This document shows, piece by piece, positions 9,142 through 17,713 of a DNA stretch of 64,000 nucleotides; the stretch's first letter is position 1, and the number at the start of each line of letters is the position of its first letter. The DNA is from JAFGRU01 sp016934985 (GTDB taxonomy: Bacteria; Desulfobacterota; Desulfuromonadia; Desulfuromonadales; JAAYDE01). Under the pieces are notes generated by a model. It saw only the letters and a program-made list of their open reading frames with translations, was not told the DNA's origin and did not search any database. The DNA lies in assembly GCA_963665045.2 (NCBI GenBank), contig CAXXJQ010000002.1, positions 124,001 through 188,000 on the forward strand. The letters run 5' to 3'. The translations under genes and the position numbers were made by a program.

Positions 9142-10425
9142 ATGACGACGAAATCCCACAGGACTTCATTCTACCGCTGGCTGGTTTTCGGCCTTTTGGC
9201 ATGCGGCTACATCCTGGTCTATTTTCATCGTCTTAGCACCAACGTCGTAGCCCTCGACATGATGAAGGATCTTCAGGTGGGCGGAGCCTTGATCGGTGTC
9301 CTTGCCTCCGCTTATTTCTATCCCTATGCCCTGATGCAACTGCCGGCCGGTCTTCTGGCCGATTCCCTGGGCCCGCGCCGGACCGTCACCTTCAGTTTCA
9401 TCCTCGCCGGTCTCGCCTCCATTTTCCTGGGCATGGTGACCTCCGTTGGCTGGGCCATCCTGGCCCGCCTCCTGGTCGGTATCGGCGTATCCATGCTCTT
9501 TGTCGCCACCCTCAAGATCCTCACCCAGTGGTTCAAGGTCTCCGAATTCGCCAAGGTCGCGGGCATTCTCATGGCCCTGGGCGGGGTCGGCGTTCTCACT
9601 ACCGCCACCCCCCTTGCCTACCTGAGCAACAGCCTCGGCTGGCGGGGCAGCTTTGTTGCCATCGGCATCACCACCCTTATCCTGGCCGCCGTCATCTGGA
9701 TTTATGTCCGCAACTCTCCTGCGGAGAAAGGCCTTCCAACACCTGAAGAGAGAGAACCTTCCACCCACGGTCAGGGGGAGCAACCTGGCCTCATCGACGG
9801 TCTCAAGACCGTGCTCTCGGCCCGCCCGTTCTGGCCCCTCGCCGCCTGGTTTTTTTTCTCCTGCGGGGTTTTCTTCGCTTTTGCGGGCCTTTGGGGAGCA
9901 CCCTACCTGATGCAGGTCTACGGCCTGACCAAGGTTCAGGCCGGCGGGATCATGGACATGCTGGCGTTGGCCATGATTGTCGGCAGCCCCCTGCTCAGCA
10001 TCCTGTCCGACCGCCTGCGCTCACGCAAGATCATTCTCGTGGCCGCCGCCCTGATCCTGGTACTGGTGACCCTGCCCCTCGCCTTTATTCCGGCGGGGTT
10101 AACCAAACCGATGCTTTACCTGCTGGTGTTTTTCATGAGCCTTTCAGCCAGCAGCGTGGTCGCAATCGGCTTCACCATGACCAAGGAGCTTTTTCCGGTA
10201 GGCATGGCCGGCACCGCCGTCGGTCTCGTCAACCTCTTTCCCTTTCTGGGAGGAGCCCTCATGCAGCCTGCGGTCGGCTACCTGCTCGAATCCCGAAGCA
10301 GCGGTTTGCAGACCTATTCTGCCGCTGCCTACGGCTTCGCTTTTCGCCTCTTTTTCGCTTCCGCCTGCCTGGCGTTTCTGGCGAGCCTGCTGCTGAAGGA
10401 ATCCTTTCCTCAGCACTCCAGGTGA
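9142..10425 (+). CDS. MFS transporter
   Basis: A 427-residue major facilitator with twelve predicted helices in two bundles, separated by a polar loop near residues 192-212. The MFS motif A-like LLADSLGPRRTV lies between helices 2 and 3 (about residues 71-82), and the early FHRLS segment is also present. The overall pattern is like the anion/organophosphate or NarK-like branch, but no substrate residue set could be assigned. It starts at ATG 9142 after GGGAAAG. It ends 6 bp before the convergent MBL hydrolase gene, so transcription from both sides must stop within or close to coding sequence. Confidence 0.83.
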   Translation: MTTKSHRTSFYRWLVFGLLACGYILVYFHRLSTNVVALDMMKDLQVGGALIGVLASAYFYPYALMQLPAGLLADSLGPRRTVTFSFILAGLASIFLGMVTSVGWAILARLLVGIGVSMLFVATLKILTQWFKVSEFAKVAGILMALGGVGVLTTATPLAYLSNSLGWRGSFVAIGITTLILAAVIWIYVRNSPAEKGLPTPEEREPSTHGQGEQPGLIDGLKTVLSARPFWPLAAWFFFSCGVFFAFAGLWGAPYLMQVYGLTKVQAGGIMDMLALAMIVGSPLLSILSDRLRSRKIILVAAALILVLVTLPLAFIPAGLTKPMLYLLVFFMSLSASSVVAIGFTMTKELFPVGMAGTAVGLVNLFPFLGGALMQPAVGYLLESRSSGLQTYSAAAYGFAFRLFFASACLAFLASLLLKESFPQHSR

Positions 10426-10431
10426 AGAAAA

Positions 10432-11346
10432 TCATCTCTCTTCTATCGCCTTCCGCTCCGATTCGCTAAGGCTGTCGGCATACCCGCTCATACCCGCCAG
10501 GGAATTTTTCAAAAAAACCTGCTCACGGGCAAAGATATCCGGTTCCAGTTGCCTGATGTTACGAAAATACTCATCCCGGGCCAGCAGCCACTCAAAGAAC
10601 ACCGCCTCGCGTTTGGACTTTTCCACCCCTGCGGTTGCTATCACCCCCCGGACCCAGAGAAGCAGCTGATCGCGGCCGATGCGCAAATGCTCCATTGCGG
10701 TATCAACGAGGCCGTAATGACCGAAAACCATACGGTCCGGCTGCAGAGCCAGCATGCGCTCAATGGAATCAAGGGCGACATCGAGGAAAAAACGCGGTGG
10801 CGTCGCAGGACGCATATAAATGCCGTGGGGAACCTCGCAGCGCACACCCGCCACCTCGCCGCCGAAAAGAATATCGCCAATCAGGTAGCAGCAATGATGG
10901 GCTGAATGCCCGGGCGAGAGATAGGCTCGTGCACCGTTGTCGCCCAGATATTCCTCAAAACCGACCCTGGCAGCAGGAACGGGCAGGATTTCGCCATAGG
11001 CCTCGGCCACCGGGCCAAGGACTTTAAGGGAACCCTGCCAGAGTTTTTCGGGCGCGACCAGATGCCTAACCCCTTCCGGATGACAGATAACCCGGGCCTC
11101 AGGGAATAAATTGAGTAATGCTCCGGTACCACCGGCGTGATCGATGTGAATATGGGTCAGAAGGATATAATCGAGCTTTTTAACCTGGAGCTTCTTTAGA
11201 GCGGCGACAAGAATGGATATGGTCGAAAGCGGACCGGGATCGACAAGAAAGGTCTTCCCACCCCAGCGATACAGCCAGGCACTGAGAAACTTGCGAAAAC
11301 CCTCAAGTTGCGGTTGATCAAGATCGATACAAACAGGATTGTCCAT
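10432..11346 (-). CDS. Metallo-beta-lactamase-fold hydrolase
   Basis: A 304-residue cytoplasmic MBL-fold enzyme. The zinc motif THIHIDHAG (HxHxDH) is at about residues 64-72, the next ligands lie in LSPGHSAHH near 143-151 and in the VFGHYG block near 207-212, and an acidic ligand is in GGEVAG. The roughly 80 C-terminal residues form a helical extension seen in the glyoxalase II-like/YP branch of the family. It has a good ribosome site (AAGGGAT) before ATG 11346. The substrate is unknown. It is convergent with the MFS gene. Confidence 0.82.
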   Translation of the reverse strand: MDNPVCIDLDQPQLEGFRKFLSAWLYRWGGKTFLVDPGPLSTISILVAALKKLQVKKLDYILLTHIHIDHAGGTGALLNLFPEARVICHPEGVRHLVAPEKLWQGSLKVLGPVAEAYGEILPVPAARVGFEEYLGDNGARAYLSPGHSAHHCCYLIGDILFGGEVAGVRCEVPHGIYMRPATPPRFFLDVALDSIERMLALQPDRMVFGHYGLVDTAMEHLRIGRDQLLLWVRGVIATAGVEKSKREAVFFEWLLARDEYFRNIRQLEPDIFAREQVFLKNSLAGMSGYADSLSESERKAIEER

Positions 11347-11390
11347 AAAGTATCCCTTTTTTAGCAGGGCGCTGGAAAAGCTTTAATAAA

Positions 11391-11476
11391 ACTATTCAGC
11401 ACAAGGACTCGTGTCGCTGATCCATGGGGCTTGGAATGGGCGATGCGAGGCATTGTGCCGAAATGTCTGAATAATT
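11391..11476. repeat. Dispersed repeat family A, copy 4 (internally deleted)
   Basis: An 86-bp copy upstream of the MBL gene. Left end ACTATTCAGCACAAGGACTC, centre CCATGGGGCTTGGAATGGGC, right end GGCATTGTGCCGAAATGTCT then GAATAATT. The central GCCGCC hairpin segment is absent. Confidence 0.75.
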
Positions 11477-11836
11477 TCGATTTAATCAGGCTAAATCACT
11501 GAGGAGCCACCTACACCTAACGATTTTGAATTATAAGTATTTGATATGTCAACGTTTTTATGCCTGCGATTGATTAATTTCCCAACGACCTGGGGCTTGG
11601 CCGCCGCTCGCGGCTGATGGACGCATTATGCGGACGGGGATCAAGGCACCTTTTTTGAAAGATAAACAAGCTCCTGGCCCCGCAACCCCTTGTTAAAGCG
11701 ATTTTTTTGGAAGAAAGTAGGCAATTTTGGTCACTATTTTTAAATTTAATCACTTCCGGGGCACCTTCGCTATTTCGAATCCAAAAACAACGCCTCACAA
11801 CTGCTTATAACCGAAAGCCCGCAAAAAGGAGCATAC
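11477..11836. other. Gene-free stretch upstream of the DUF2059-like gene
   Basis: No convincing gene or RNA is seen here. Reading frames on both strands are short and of mixed composition. The last 20 bases carry the AAAAAGGAG ribosome site of the next gene. Confidence 0.4.
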
Positions 11837-12682
11837 ATGAGACCTGTCAAGGTGATTTTACAATTCACCCTTTGCCTGCTTTTGTTGTCAACCGGAATCG
11901 CTGTTGCTGAAACTCATCAAGAAATGGTTCAGCGTTATATCGAAATTTCCGGAATCAAAAACATGCTTACATCCTTCCCGGAACAAATGGACGCCATGGC
12001 CGCCCAGGCGCGCTTAACCTCCCGGGACCCCGAAGTCGAGAAGCAGGTATTTGAGATGATGAAAGAAAGCTTTAATATTGAGCGATTCGAGGAGGAACTG
12101 GCAACCTACCTGCTGCAAAATACCGACAGGCAACTGCTCCACAAGTTGCTGCGTTGGCTGGAAAGTCCCCTGGCGAAAAAAGTGACCCGTGAAGAGGTGC
12201 GCTCATCCTCTCCTTCGGAACAAACCAATATGATCCGCTATATTATTGATATGAAAGAACTTCCTCCGACGGAGGAGCGAATCGAACTGATCCGGAGGCT
12301 AGAGGAGACCACCCGGATGTCGGACCTCATGACCAAAATATTTATGGAAATCATGAAAGGCATGATGGAATCCGTCAACCTCGCCCTGCCCGAAATGAAA
12401 CGCGAATCCCTCGACCGTATCTACACCGAAATTGGAAAAATGCAGCCCGCCATGAAAGATGCCTTTCGTCAGCAGATAATCCTTTCATCCTTCTACACCT
12501 ACCGAAACATTTCCAGCCGCGAGTTGACCCGTTATATCCATTTTTATGCCACCGAAACCGGTCAGGAAGAGATTCGAATAACCGGCAATGCCCTTGGTTA
12601 TATCCTCAAGCAATGGTTTTCCGAGGTGAGCAGAAACCTGGTTCTTCTTCACAAAGGAAAATCACAGGGTTTCGAAATCTAA
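11837..12682 (+). CDS. Secreted DUF2059-like protein
   Basis: A 281-residue predicted periplasmic protein. The signal peptide is clear (MRPVKVILQFTLCLLLLSTG then IAVAE), with cleavage expected after residue 24. The mature part is almost entirely helical and charged, with methionine-rich helices and a C-terminal ELTRYIHFYATETGQE segment like that of the DUF2059 family (helices ending in a 'F-x-x-T-x-x-G' pattern). The function of this family is unknown. The start has AAAAAGGAG at ideal spacing and a strong terminator follows, so it is probably a single-gene transcript. Confidence 0.7.
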   Translation: MRPVKVILQFTLCLLLLSTGIAVAETHQEMVQRYIEISGIKNMLTSFPEQMDAMAAQARLTSRDPEVEKQVFEMMKESFNIERFEEELATYLLQNTDRQLLHKLLRWLESPLAKKVTREEVRSSSPSEQTNMIRYIIDMKELPPTEERIELIRRLEETTRMSDLMTKIFMEIMKGMMESVNLALPEMKRESLDRIYTEIGKMQPAMKDAFRQQIILSSFYTYRNISSRELTRYIHFYATETGQEEIRITGNALGYILKQWFSEVSRNLVLLHKGKSQGFEI

Positions 12683-12689
12683 TACCCAG

Positions 12690-12720
12690 AAAAGGGCGGG
12701 AAAATCCCGCCCTTTTCTAT
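12690..12720 (+). terminator. Rho-independent terminator
   Basis: The stem AAAAGGGCGGGA pairs with TCCCGCCCTTTT across a three-base loop, 8 bp after the stop codon of the DUF2059-like gene. The downstream side is T-rich. Confidence 0.85.
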
Positions 12721-12789
12721 TTGCCGGCAATCCCCGATGATCGTGCCCAGACAGCCGATTTATTCGATGCGTTCAGGAAAACCTCAGCT

Positions 12790-12945
12790 TCAATCCATCA
12801 GTTTTATATTTTCAGAATAAATGTCGTCCAGCAGGAAACAGGCATTCCATAGACTGTTGACCCTCTCGCTTGTCCGGCCCCTGAGGGCGGCCACGGTCAA
12901 ATTTGACTGCTTTCTGAGCACGTTTTGATATTCTTTCTTGTTCAC
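12790..12945 (-). CDS. Possible 51-residue small protein
   Basis: A short frame from GTG 12945 to TGA 12792 reads MNKKEYQNVLRKQSNLTVAA and continues with a charged, helix-prone sequence ending in NIKLMD. Its residue make-up looks protein-like (alternating hydrophobic and charged positions, FLLDDIYSEN). The ribosome site is poor: GGAAG lies almost against the start. It could equally be the remnant of a longer gene. It is not recognised as any family. Confidence 0.3.
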   Translation of the reverse strand: MNKKEYQNVLRKQSNLTVAALRGRTSERVNSLWNACFLLDDIYSENIKLMD

Positions 12946-13002
12946 TCTTCCGGATTTGCAGGGAGACAAAATGAATTGGGACTTGTTAACAATCAGGATT
13001 GA

Positions 13003-13141
13003 AACTATTCAGCACAAGGACTTGTGTCGCCTATGGAAAGGGCATCTGCCGCCCGGATGGCGGCAGCTAAGCCCCGTGGATGGGTTCACGCGGCCCTTGG
13101 AATGGGCGATGGAAGTCCTTGTGTCGATAAGCTGAATAATT
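13003..13141. repeat. Dispersed repeat family A, copy 5
   Basis: A full-length 139-bp copy just after the end of the hemolysin III gene. Left end ACTATTCAGCACAAGGACTT, middle GCCGCCCGGATGGCGGCAGC, right end TCCTTGTGTCGATAAGCTGA then ATAATT. It is the best-preserved copy together with copy 1. Confidence 0.85.
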
Positions 13142-13150
13142 CCTCAGAAT

Positions 13151-13802
13151 TTATATACCGGGCGGAGGAATGACATGTTTATAAACAGCAAAATAGTGAC
13201 AAATGCTTCCTGCCAGAACAAAAAGGTGCCAGATTGCGTGATGAAAAAGGAGTTTTTTCCAGGCGTAAAAAATCAGACCGAAACTGTAGAAAAATCCACC
13301 AGCCAAAAGCAGCTGTAACCCCGGCCATGGTATCAGTTCAACCACGGGTTCAATTGCAAAGATAATCAGCCAGCCCATGAAGAGATAAATCAACGGTCCC
13401 AAAATTTTGAATTGATGTACGAAAAAAATTTTAAAAAGGACACCCAGAACAGTCACCCCCCACACCGTGGCAAACAACGGCCACCCCCAATGCCCGCGCA
13501 GGGTAACCAAGGTAAAAGGGGGTGTAAGTACCAGCAATGAGCAGATAGATGGTGGAGTGATCAAGAATTTTAAAAACCGTTCCCCAACGTTCATGAAATT
13601 TAAAAATATGATAAAAGGTAAACGCGGAATATGAAATAACAAGAGATATTCCGTAGATGGTAACGCTCACAAGATGCCAGCCATTTCCATTGCTGGATGC
13701 ATGGGCTACCAACAGCACCAAGCCGGGAATGCTCAGAAGAAGGCCAAGGGCAGGAGTGAGCGTGTTTAGAAATTGGGTGGGCTTGTAATAACGCGGATCC
13801 AT
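13151..13802 (-). pseudogene. Hemolysin III (TrhA) family membrane protein, one frameshift
   Basis: Two overlapping reading frames together encode a typical seven-helix HlyIII/TrhA (PAQR-like) protein. The first, from ATG 13802, runs through SAFTFYHIF and ends its homology at GTYTPF. The second picks up at TLVTLRGHWGWPLF and runs to the conserved C-terminal LFHHAIWHLF...SICHYF. Removing one base from the AAAA run at 13514-13517 (TTTT on the coding strand) joins them into a 216-residue protein, the normal family length. So the gene is either recently broken or contains a sequencing error. It lies between two family A repeats. A TTG at 13814 is an alternative start. Confidence 0.75.
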
Positions 13803-13842
13803 GGGCCGGAGCAATTGAAGGTTCTGAAACTAAAAACGACGT

Positions 13843-13980
13843 AATTTATTCAGCTTGTCGGCACAATGCCTCCCATCGCCCATTCCAAGGGCCGCGTGAG
13901 CCCATCCATGGGGCTTAGCTGCCGCCATCCGGTTGGCAGATACCCTTTCCAAGGGCACTACGAATCCTTGTGCTGAATAG
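13843..13980. repeat. Dispersed repeat family A, copy 6 (opposite orientation)
   Basis: A full-length copy upstream of the hemolysin III gene, inverted relative to copies 1 and 5. It starts AATTTATTCAGCTTGTCGGC and ends GAATCCTTGTGCTGAATAGT. Copies 5 and 6 therefore flank the broken hemolysin III gene in inverted orientation. Confidence 0.85.
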
Positions 13981-14096
13981 TGTCAAAACTAGACAAAGTT
14001 TTTCTATAATTTTAACAAAGCTTATTGAGAAAACAGTTTTCCTTTTGAAAATCGGGCATACTCTGTTGGAATAAGGCTGAATTACTTCAGATTAAT

Positions 14097-14906
14097 TCAG
14101 GGTCTCCTGACCCCGCCGTCCTGAACCTCGAGCAACTGCTCCGCCGCGCTGAAGTAGACCCGGCTGCCCTGGTTTATTATCAACAGCGAAGTAATCGCAA
14201 CGCTTCCGGAAATGATACACATGATGGCGATCTGGTACTTGACCGCCAGGATCGGTTCGGTGCCGGAAAGTATCTGACCAGTCATGAGGCCCGGCAGAAA
14301 AACGATCCCCATGGCTGCCATGGAATTGATGGAGGGAATCAGGGCGGCACGAAAAGCGCCCTGTACAATTTCCCGGGAAGCCAGGCGTGAGGTTGCCCCC
14401 AGGCAAAGTGACGTTTCAATCTCGTCGCGGCGTTCTTTCATCTCCGAGGCCAGACGCTCGGCGGCCAGACTCGCACCGGTCATGGAGTTGCCGATGATCA
14501 TCCCGGCCAGAGGAATCAGGTAGCGGGGATCATACCAGGGACTCAGGCCGACAACGATCTGGCAAAAGAAAAAAGTCGTCAAACCGCACCCGACAAAAAT
14601 GGAGACCGATACGATGCGGTAAAACCGGGGCATCTTTTCCTTGACCCGCGAGGAAACGGTCTGGATGGCGAAACCGGCCATCACGATAAGGATGAGAATC
14701 ACCGGCCAGGGGCTTTCGATACGAAAGACCAGATGGAGAAGATAGCCGACAGCCAGAAGCTGCACCACCATGCGCAGAGAGGCGATTGTCAGGTCTTTCT
14801 CCTGGCCTGTTCTCCAGTGGCGGCAAAGGGCGACGATCAGGAGAATCACACCGTAAACCAGGGCGAGATCGACATAATTTAAATCGATAATGGTTTTTGC
14901 TTCCAT
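14097..14906 (-). CDS. fetB: FetB-type ABC exporter permease (UPF0014)
   Basis: A 269-residue membrane permease of the UPF0014/YbbM family, with about seven helices. Key conserved blocks are RMVVQLLAVGY (about residues 45-55), a central GMIIGNSMTGASLAAERL block (about 135-152), and PSINSMAAMGIVFLPGLMTGQILSG near 200-224, all typical of FetB. In E. coli FetAB exports iron and raises oxidative-stress resistance; the same role here is inferred. It is downstream of fetA, after a 220-bp gap with no gene, and probably in the same transcript. Confidence 0.85.
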   Translation of the reverse strand: MEAKTIIDLNYVDLALVYGVILLIVALCRHWRTGQEKDLTIASLRMVVQLLAVGYLLHLVFRIESPWPVILILIVMAGFAIQTVSSRVKEKMPRFYRIVSVSIFVGCGLTTFFFCQIVVGLSPWYDPRYLIPLAGMIIGNSMTGASLAAERLASEMKERRDEIETSLCLGATSRLASREIVQGAFRAALIPSINSMAAMGIVFLPGLMTGQILSGTEPILAVKYQIAIMCIISGSVAITSLLIINQGSRVYFSAAEQLLEVQDGGVRRP

Positions 14907-15125
14907 CTTTTCTCTCGCGATAAGCGCTAATAGGTCTTGGTTCTTGGGCCGTAGTTAAAATCAGACTGAAGGTAAATAGACTGAAGATTTTTTGATTTTC
15001 CTTCGGCCTTCAGCCTTTGGACTAAACAACCTGACTTTAGAAAAGTGACAGGTGACTAGCCGCTCGTAAGGGCAATTCGTAACTTAACACTTAATACCGG
15101 GAACTTAAAACCCGTTCAAATTGTC

Positions 15126-15872
15126 TCAATCAAAAGAGGTCTGAGTCAGGAATTTCCGCAACGGCTCTTCCTGAGGCGCACCGAAGAACCCCGCCACTGC
15201 TCCCTGCTCGAGAACCGCGCCGCCTTCCAGATAAACCCCATAGCTGGCGACCTTCTCAGCCAGTGGCAGGTCGTGGGTAACCATCAGAACGGTGAGCCTC
15301 TTTTCCCGGCAAAGGCCACGCAAAGCGTGAGCAACCTTTTCGGCCGTCGGCCGGTCGAGAGCGCTGATGGTTTCATCAAGAAGCAGGATATCAGGTGCCA
15401 TCAGGAGACTTCTGGCGAGGCTGACCCGCTGCTGCTGGCCGATGGAGAGGGAACGGGCATCCTGAAGAACCAACTCCGTGGGAAGGGAACAGGTTTCCAG
15501 AACTCCTTGAATGTCCGGGTGATCCCTGCCGGGGAATTCAACTCCGGCATAGGCAAAAGGGCGTTGCAGGTTGTCCAGGGCCGTGCCCGGAAACATAAAG
15601 GGTTTTTGCATGACCAGAGCGGCCTTGCGCCGCAACTCAACAGGATGATAATCCCGAAGATCTTTGCCGCTCAGGAAGATGCTTCCCGAGGAAGGCTCCT
15701 CAAGTCGGTTGATAAGACGCAGCAGGGTGCTCTTGCCCCCTCCGGAAGGACCGATCAGAACCGCAAACTCCCCGGCCCGGACCAGCAGGTCGATCCCGTT
15801 GAGAACCTTTTTTTCTCCGCGCTGCTTGTCCTTTTTGACCTTGCTCAGGGCCTCGATGCTCAAAACGACCAT
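15126..15872 (-). CDS. fetA: FetA-type ABC transporter ATP-binding protein
   Basis: A 248-residue ABC ATPase that pairs with FetB. Walker A GPSGGGKST, Q-loop VMQKPFMFPGT, signature LSIGQQQRVSLARSLL, Walker B DILLLDETISALD and the switch histidine in VTHDLPLAE are all intact. The start is taken as ATG 15872, with AGGTG 7 bp upstream, rather than GTG 15881. The gene order fetA-fetB and the UPF0014 partner make the putative metal-export role better supported than an amino-acid or phosphate importer role, to which the ATPase alone would also fit. Confidence 0.83.
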   Translation of the reverse strand: MVVLSIEALSKVKKDKQRGEKKVLNGIDLLVRAGEFAVLIGPSGGGKSTLLRLINRLEEPSSGSIFLSGKDLRDYHPVELRRKAALVMQKPFMFPGTALDNLQRPFAYAGVEFPGRDHPDIQGVLETCSLPTELVLQDARSLSIGQQQRVSLARSLLMAPDILLLDETISALDRPTAEKVAHALRGLCREKRLTVLMVTHDLPLAEKVASYGVYLEGGAVLEQGAVAGFFGAPQEEPLRKFLTQTSFD

Positions 15873-15926
15873 GTCAGGCACCTGTCATATCTGTAAAGAA
15901 ATCAATTGTAAAACCGGCACTGAAAC

Positions 15927-16670
15927 TCATTTGGCAGCAGAAAAAAGTTTTTCCATGACCTTCTTCATGTCGATCCAGACCTCCTTTTTCGAGGCAGGAT
16001 TGCGCAGCAGAAAAGCAGGATGATAGGTCGGCATGAGGGGAATGCCCTCATACTCCCGCCAGTGCCCGCGCAAACGGCTGATAGGCATGCGCTCCCGAAG
16101 CAGGGTCTGAGCGGCAAATTTCCCCAGGGTCACCAAAACCTTGGGGCGGATCACCGCAAGCTGGCGTTTGAGAAAAGGTTCGCAGGCTTCGATCTCCTCG
16201 GGCTTCGGATCGCGGTTCCCGGGGGGACGACACTTGATGACATTGCATATATAGACATCATCGCGGTGCAGGTTCATGGCAAAAAGAATACGCTCGAGAA
16301 GCTGACCGGCCTCACCTACGAAAGGAATCCCCTGTCTGTCCTCTTCCCGGCCCGGCGCCTCGCCGACGAACACTAACTCGGCCTGAGGGTTTCCCCCGCC
16401 GAAAACCAAGCGGTTGCGCCCTTCGCAAAGAGGACAGCGCCGACAGCCGTCCAGTTCCCGGCATATATCCTCTAAACCCTCAGATAAAGTCTCGGCCACC
16501 TGCACCGGCCCCGGCAGAACAGCGTCCGTTTCATAAGCGGACTGCGGCGCAGGCGGCTCCATGGGCGGAGGGAAAAGAACCTCCTCAATGCCCAAATCCC
16601 GCATATCCTCCAGAAGAGAGCGGGTGCCGCTTACCAGACTTAAAAATTCTTCACGCAACTGATTTGACAT
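15927..16670 (-). CDS. Type 4 uracil-DNA glycosylase (4Fe-4S)
   Basis: Removes uracil from DNA for base-excision repair. The 247-residue protein has the four iron-sulfur cysteines (CRRC about 76-79, C147 in NVIKCRPPGNRDP, C163 in EACEPFL), the family-4 catalytic motif GEAPGREED at 103-111 and the second motif MPTYHPAFLLR at 213-223. The first 70 residues are a poorly conserved, proline-containing extension found in many anaerobe members. ATG 16670 with upstream GGGGTG is preferred to the TTG at 16688. It is divergent from the phospholipase-like gene. Confidence 0.9.
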   Translation of the reverse strand: MSNQLREEFLSLVSGTRSLLEDMRDLGIEEVLFPPPMEPPAPQSAYETDAVLPGPVQVAETLSEGLEDICRELDGCRRCPLCEGRNRLVFGGGNPQAELVFVGEAPGREEDRQGIPFVGEAGQLLERILFAMNLHRDDVYICNVIKCRPPGNRDPKPEEIEACEPFLKRQLAVIRPKVLVTLGKFAAQTLLRERMPISRLRGHWREYEGIPLMPTYHPAFLLRNPASKKEVWIDMKKVMEKLFSAAK

Positions 16671-16750
16671 GACAACTTTACACCCCAACCCGGCTTGGAT
16701 ATGCTGTAAACAGAAGTTGGGTGTGCTTTTTTCTCTCCATCAGGTGGACT

Positions 16751-17662
16751 ATGCTTACTATTCTGACTTTTGTCTTTATTCTCATTCTGATCCCCACCAA
16801 TGCCCTGGCCTGGGGGATGGGGATCCATCTCCAGGTCGGCTCAGAAATTCTCGCCGACCTGAGCCTCTTTTCCCCCTACCTGCAGGAGATCATGGGACGT
16901 TTTCCCTATGACTTTTTCTACGGCTGCATCAGCGCCGACATCATTATCGGCAAAAAGTTTACCCATTATCTCGAACACTGCCATTCCTGGCGGGTCGGCA
17001 AGAAGGTCCTCGATGCGGCCAGAAGCGAGCGTCAGAAAGCCTGTGCCTATGGCTACCTGGCCCACCTCGCCATGGATACTATCGGCCACTCCTTTTTTGT
17101 CCCCTATAAAATCGTTCGTACCTACAGCACCACCATCACCAAACACACCTACTGGGAGATGCGCCTTGAGGCGGAGGTCAGACCTGACATCTGGGAACTG
17201 GCCCAGGCCCTTGGCAGGCAGGATTTCCGCGAAAACGACGCCCTTCTGCGAAGCGTTCTGGCCGACACCCTCTTTTCTTTCCGGACCAACAAGCAGATAT
17301 TCAATTCGCTTCTGCTCCTTAGCCGCTTGAAGCAATCCCAGAGGATGCTGCGCAGTTACTCCCGGTCGTCGAAATGGGCTCTGGACAAAAAAGATGTGGA
17401 AGAGTATCTGAGCCTGGCCAGAGAGGCCGCCGTTGACGTCCTCCTTCAACAGGAGAAAAGTCCTTACTGGAAAGCCGACCCTTCGGGAGAGCGGGCTTTG
17501 GCGGCGGCAAAAATGATCCGCCGCAATCTCAACACCCTGTGGCTTGACGGCAAGCTTCCGCCCGGGGACGCCCTCGCTATTCTCAAAGAACTGAAAGAGC
17601 GACTGCGCGAGGGGGTCACGCAGCCCGAAAAGCTTCTTGAGCTCCTTTCTTCTGAACCCTAA
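16751..17662 (+). CDS. Secreted zinc-dependent phospholipase C/P1-nuclease-fold protein
   Basis: A 303-residue exported protein. The 20-residue signal peptide ends NALA and the predicted mature protein starts with Trp (WGMGIH). In phospholipases C of the B. cereus type, the mature N-terminal Trp itself ligates zinc. Further candidate ligands fit that family: an early His (GIH), Asp in SADI, the EHCHSW block, HLAMDTIGH (HxxxDxxxH) and HTYWE (HxxxE). The C-terminal 120 residues are a helical extension not needed for the fold. ATG 16751 is chosen because AGGTGG precedes it and the signal peptide begins there. Whether it cleaves lipids or nucleotides cannot be told. Confidence 0.72.
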   Translation: MLTILTFVFILILIPTNALAWGMGIHLQVGSEILADLSLFSPYLQEIMGRFPYDFFYGCISADIIIGKKFTHYLEHCHSWRVGKKVLDAARSERQKACAYGYLAHLAMDTIGHSFFVPYKIVRTYSTTITKHTYWEMRLEAEVRPDIWELAQALGRQDFRENDALLRSVLADTLFSFRTNKQIFNSLLLLSRLKQSQRMLRSYSRSSKWALDKKDVEEYLSLAREAAVDVLLQQEKSPYWKADPSGERALAAAKMIRRNLNTLWLDGKLPPGDALAILKELKERLREGVTQPEKLLELLSSEP

Positions 17663-17664
17663 AC

Positions 17665-17699
17665 CCGGATTATCCATGAAAAGCATCATGGCTAATCCG
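17665..17699. terminator. Hairpin between convergent genes
   Basis: An imperfect inverted repeat, CGGATTATCCATGA and TCATGGCTAATCCG with a six-base loop, fills the short gap between the phospholipase-like gene and coaBC. There is no T run on either side, so it may be only a weak bidirectional terminator. Confidence 0.45.
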
Positions 17700-17713
17700 C
17701 GCTAAATAACGGA

